Origin: Perkinsus olseni
Lineage: Eukaryota > Perkinsozoa > Perkinsida
Length of the DNA: 64,000 bases
Assembly: GCA_013115125.1 (NCBI GenBank)
Contig: JABANN010000119.1
Location: 1-64,000, forward strand
Reading direction: 5' to 3'
The position numbers and the translations under genes were made by a program. Below, piece by piece: positions 63,449 to 64,000 of this stretch. A model generated the notes under the pieces. That model had not been told where the DNA came from. It did not search any database and was given only the letters and a program-made list of their open reading frames with translations. Every line of letters starts with the position of its first letter. Within the stretch, counting starts at the first letter, position 1.

Positions 63449-64000
63449 ATGGGCTCGTGGGCATCACCATCACCATCCACTGCTGCTGCCTTGGCTAGGA
63501 GCTGCCCTATGCGGCCCCCGACTGATTTTGGTTATGATGATAATCGCCTGCTGGACGCCACCGGCCGCCCCAGAATGGATAGCTTCCAGCCTCCAGACTC
63601 ACGTCGGTCTATGAGGGACGTTAATCGTAGCGGCTTGGTAGCCGGGTTTGCCAACCGTGGCCAGCGTCCTCCCAAGCCCACTACAAGGCCCCCTCCGATC
63701 GCAGAGGGGCCGGCCCCGAGGCCCTTCGATCACTCGGATGGCTATCAACAGCGCAGGTATCCGACGGAAGATCGTCCGGGCTACTCCGCTGCTTGGGAGC
63801 GACGCGATAATGCTGTGAGTGAACGGTATGAGGCCGAGCAAAGGTACTCCGGTACTCGGCAAGATGCGATGCCTTATCGGGAAACCTCGGCGGGGTCATC
63901 TGCCGGGTGGTCGAGGCAGGATGCTGACTTCTATTACCGCCATCACCGGCCTGAAGACCAGCGCGATGTCTATGGCGCTCGAGAAGCCCTAGCCCCACCG
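63449..64000 (+). CDS. Hypothetical disordered Arg/Tyr/Pro-rich protein, cut by the window end
   Basis: ATG 63449 opens a frame with no stop for 184 codons to the last base, so it continues beyond the window. It begins MGSWASPSPSTAAALARS and runs through LVAGFANRGQRPPKPTTRPP, YQQRRYPTEDRPGYSAAW, ERYEAEQRYSGTRQ and FYYRHHRPEDQRDVYGARE. It is rich in Arg, Asp, Tyr, Pro and Ser and looks intrinsically disordered, a style common in RNA-associated proteins. No domain is present in this part. Antisense open frames opposite it are shadows. Confidence 0.6.
   Translation, partial: MGSWASPSPSTAAALARSCPMRPPTDFGYDDNRLLDATGRPRMDSFQPPDSRRSMRDVNRSGLVAGFANRGQRPPKPTTRPPPIAEGPAPRPFDHSDGYQQRRYPTEDRPGYSAAWERRDNAVSERYEAEQRYSGTRQDAMPYRETSAGSSAGWSRQDADFYYRHHRPEDQRDVYGAREALAPP

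Overview
The window is nuclear DNA of a gene-dense protist. About 20 loci sit in 64 kb. Most are split by very short GT-AG introns, usually 34-78 nt, so coding exons appear as broken frames until spliced. I joined exons where phase and family conservation both agreed. The gene set is eukaryotic: TRRAP/Tra1, a BLM-like RecQ helicase, a kinesin-3, an IPI1/TEX10 ribosome-biogenesis factor and an AAAP transporter. Intron size, the multi-exon methyltransferase and the short type of phosphoglycerate dehydrogenase suggest a Perkinsus-like alveolate; this is inference and only moderately secure.

Layout. 1-7.1 kb: an (ACT)n tract, a SAM methyltransferase (+), a type I membrane protein (+), and a basic Ser/Arg-rich protein (-). 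7.9-23.4 kb: D-3-phosphoglycerate dehydrogenase (-, nine exons, fully resolved) directly downstream of a TRRAP/Tra1 gene (-, seven exons, about 4,475 codons, first exon 10.6 kb without an intron). 23.4-32 kb: a small gene (+) converging on a possible Trm6-like gene (-), a small (+) gene, a secreted protein (-) and a coiled-coil protein (-). 33.2-37 kb: two tandem omega-like glutathione transferases (-), one with the catalytic Cys and one with Ser. 38.3-44 kb: a membrane RING-H2 protein and the RecQ helicase, both (+). 44.8-52.9 kb: IPI1/TEX10 (-) divergent from a kinesin-3 with an FHA domain (+). 53-59 kb: a foldback element, an AAAP amino-acid transporter (-) and a locus with repeated zinc-binding modules (-). 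59-64 kb: two tandem F-box/LRR-like genes (-), a weak locus, and a (+) gene running off the window end.

The strongest unexpected finding is a pair of 263-bp hAT-type MITEs at 51438-51700 and 57998-58260. They are identical, inverted relative to each other, and each has a perfect, different 8-bp target duplication. One lies in a kinesin intron that was 47 nt before insertion. The other interrupts an open frame of the zinc-module locus. A second element at 53010-53642 has terminal inverted repeats and three nested, symmetric copies of a 10-mer. The genes do not form one pathway; the window is ordinary housekeeping sequence with recent transposition in its last quarter.
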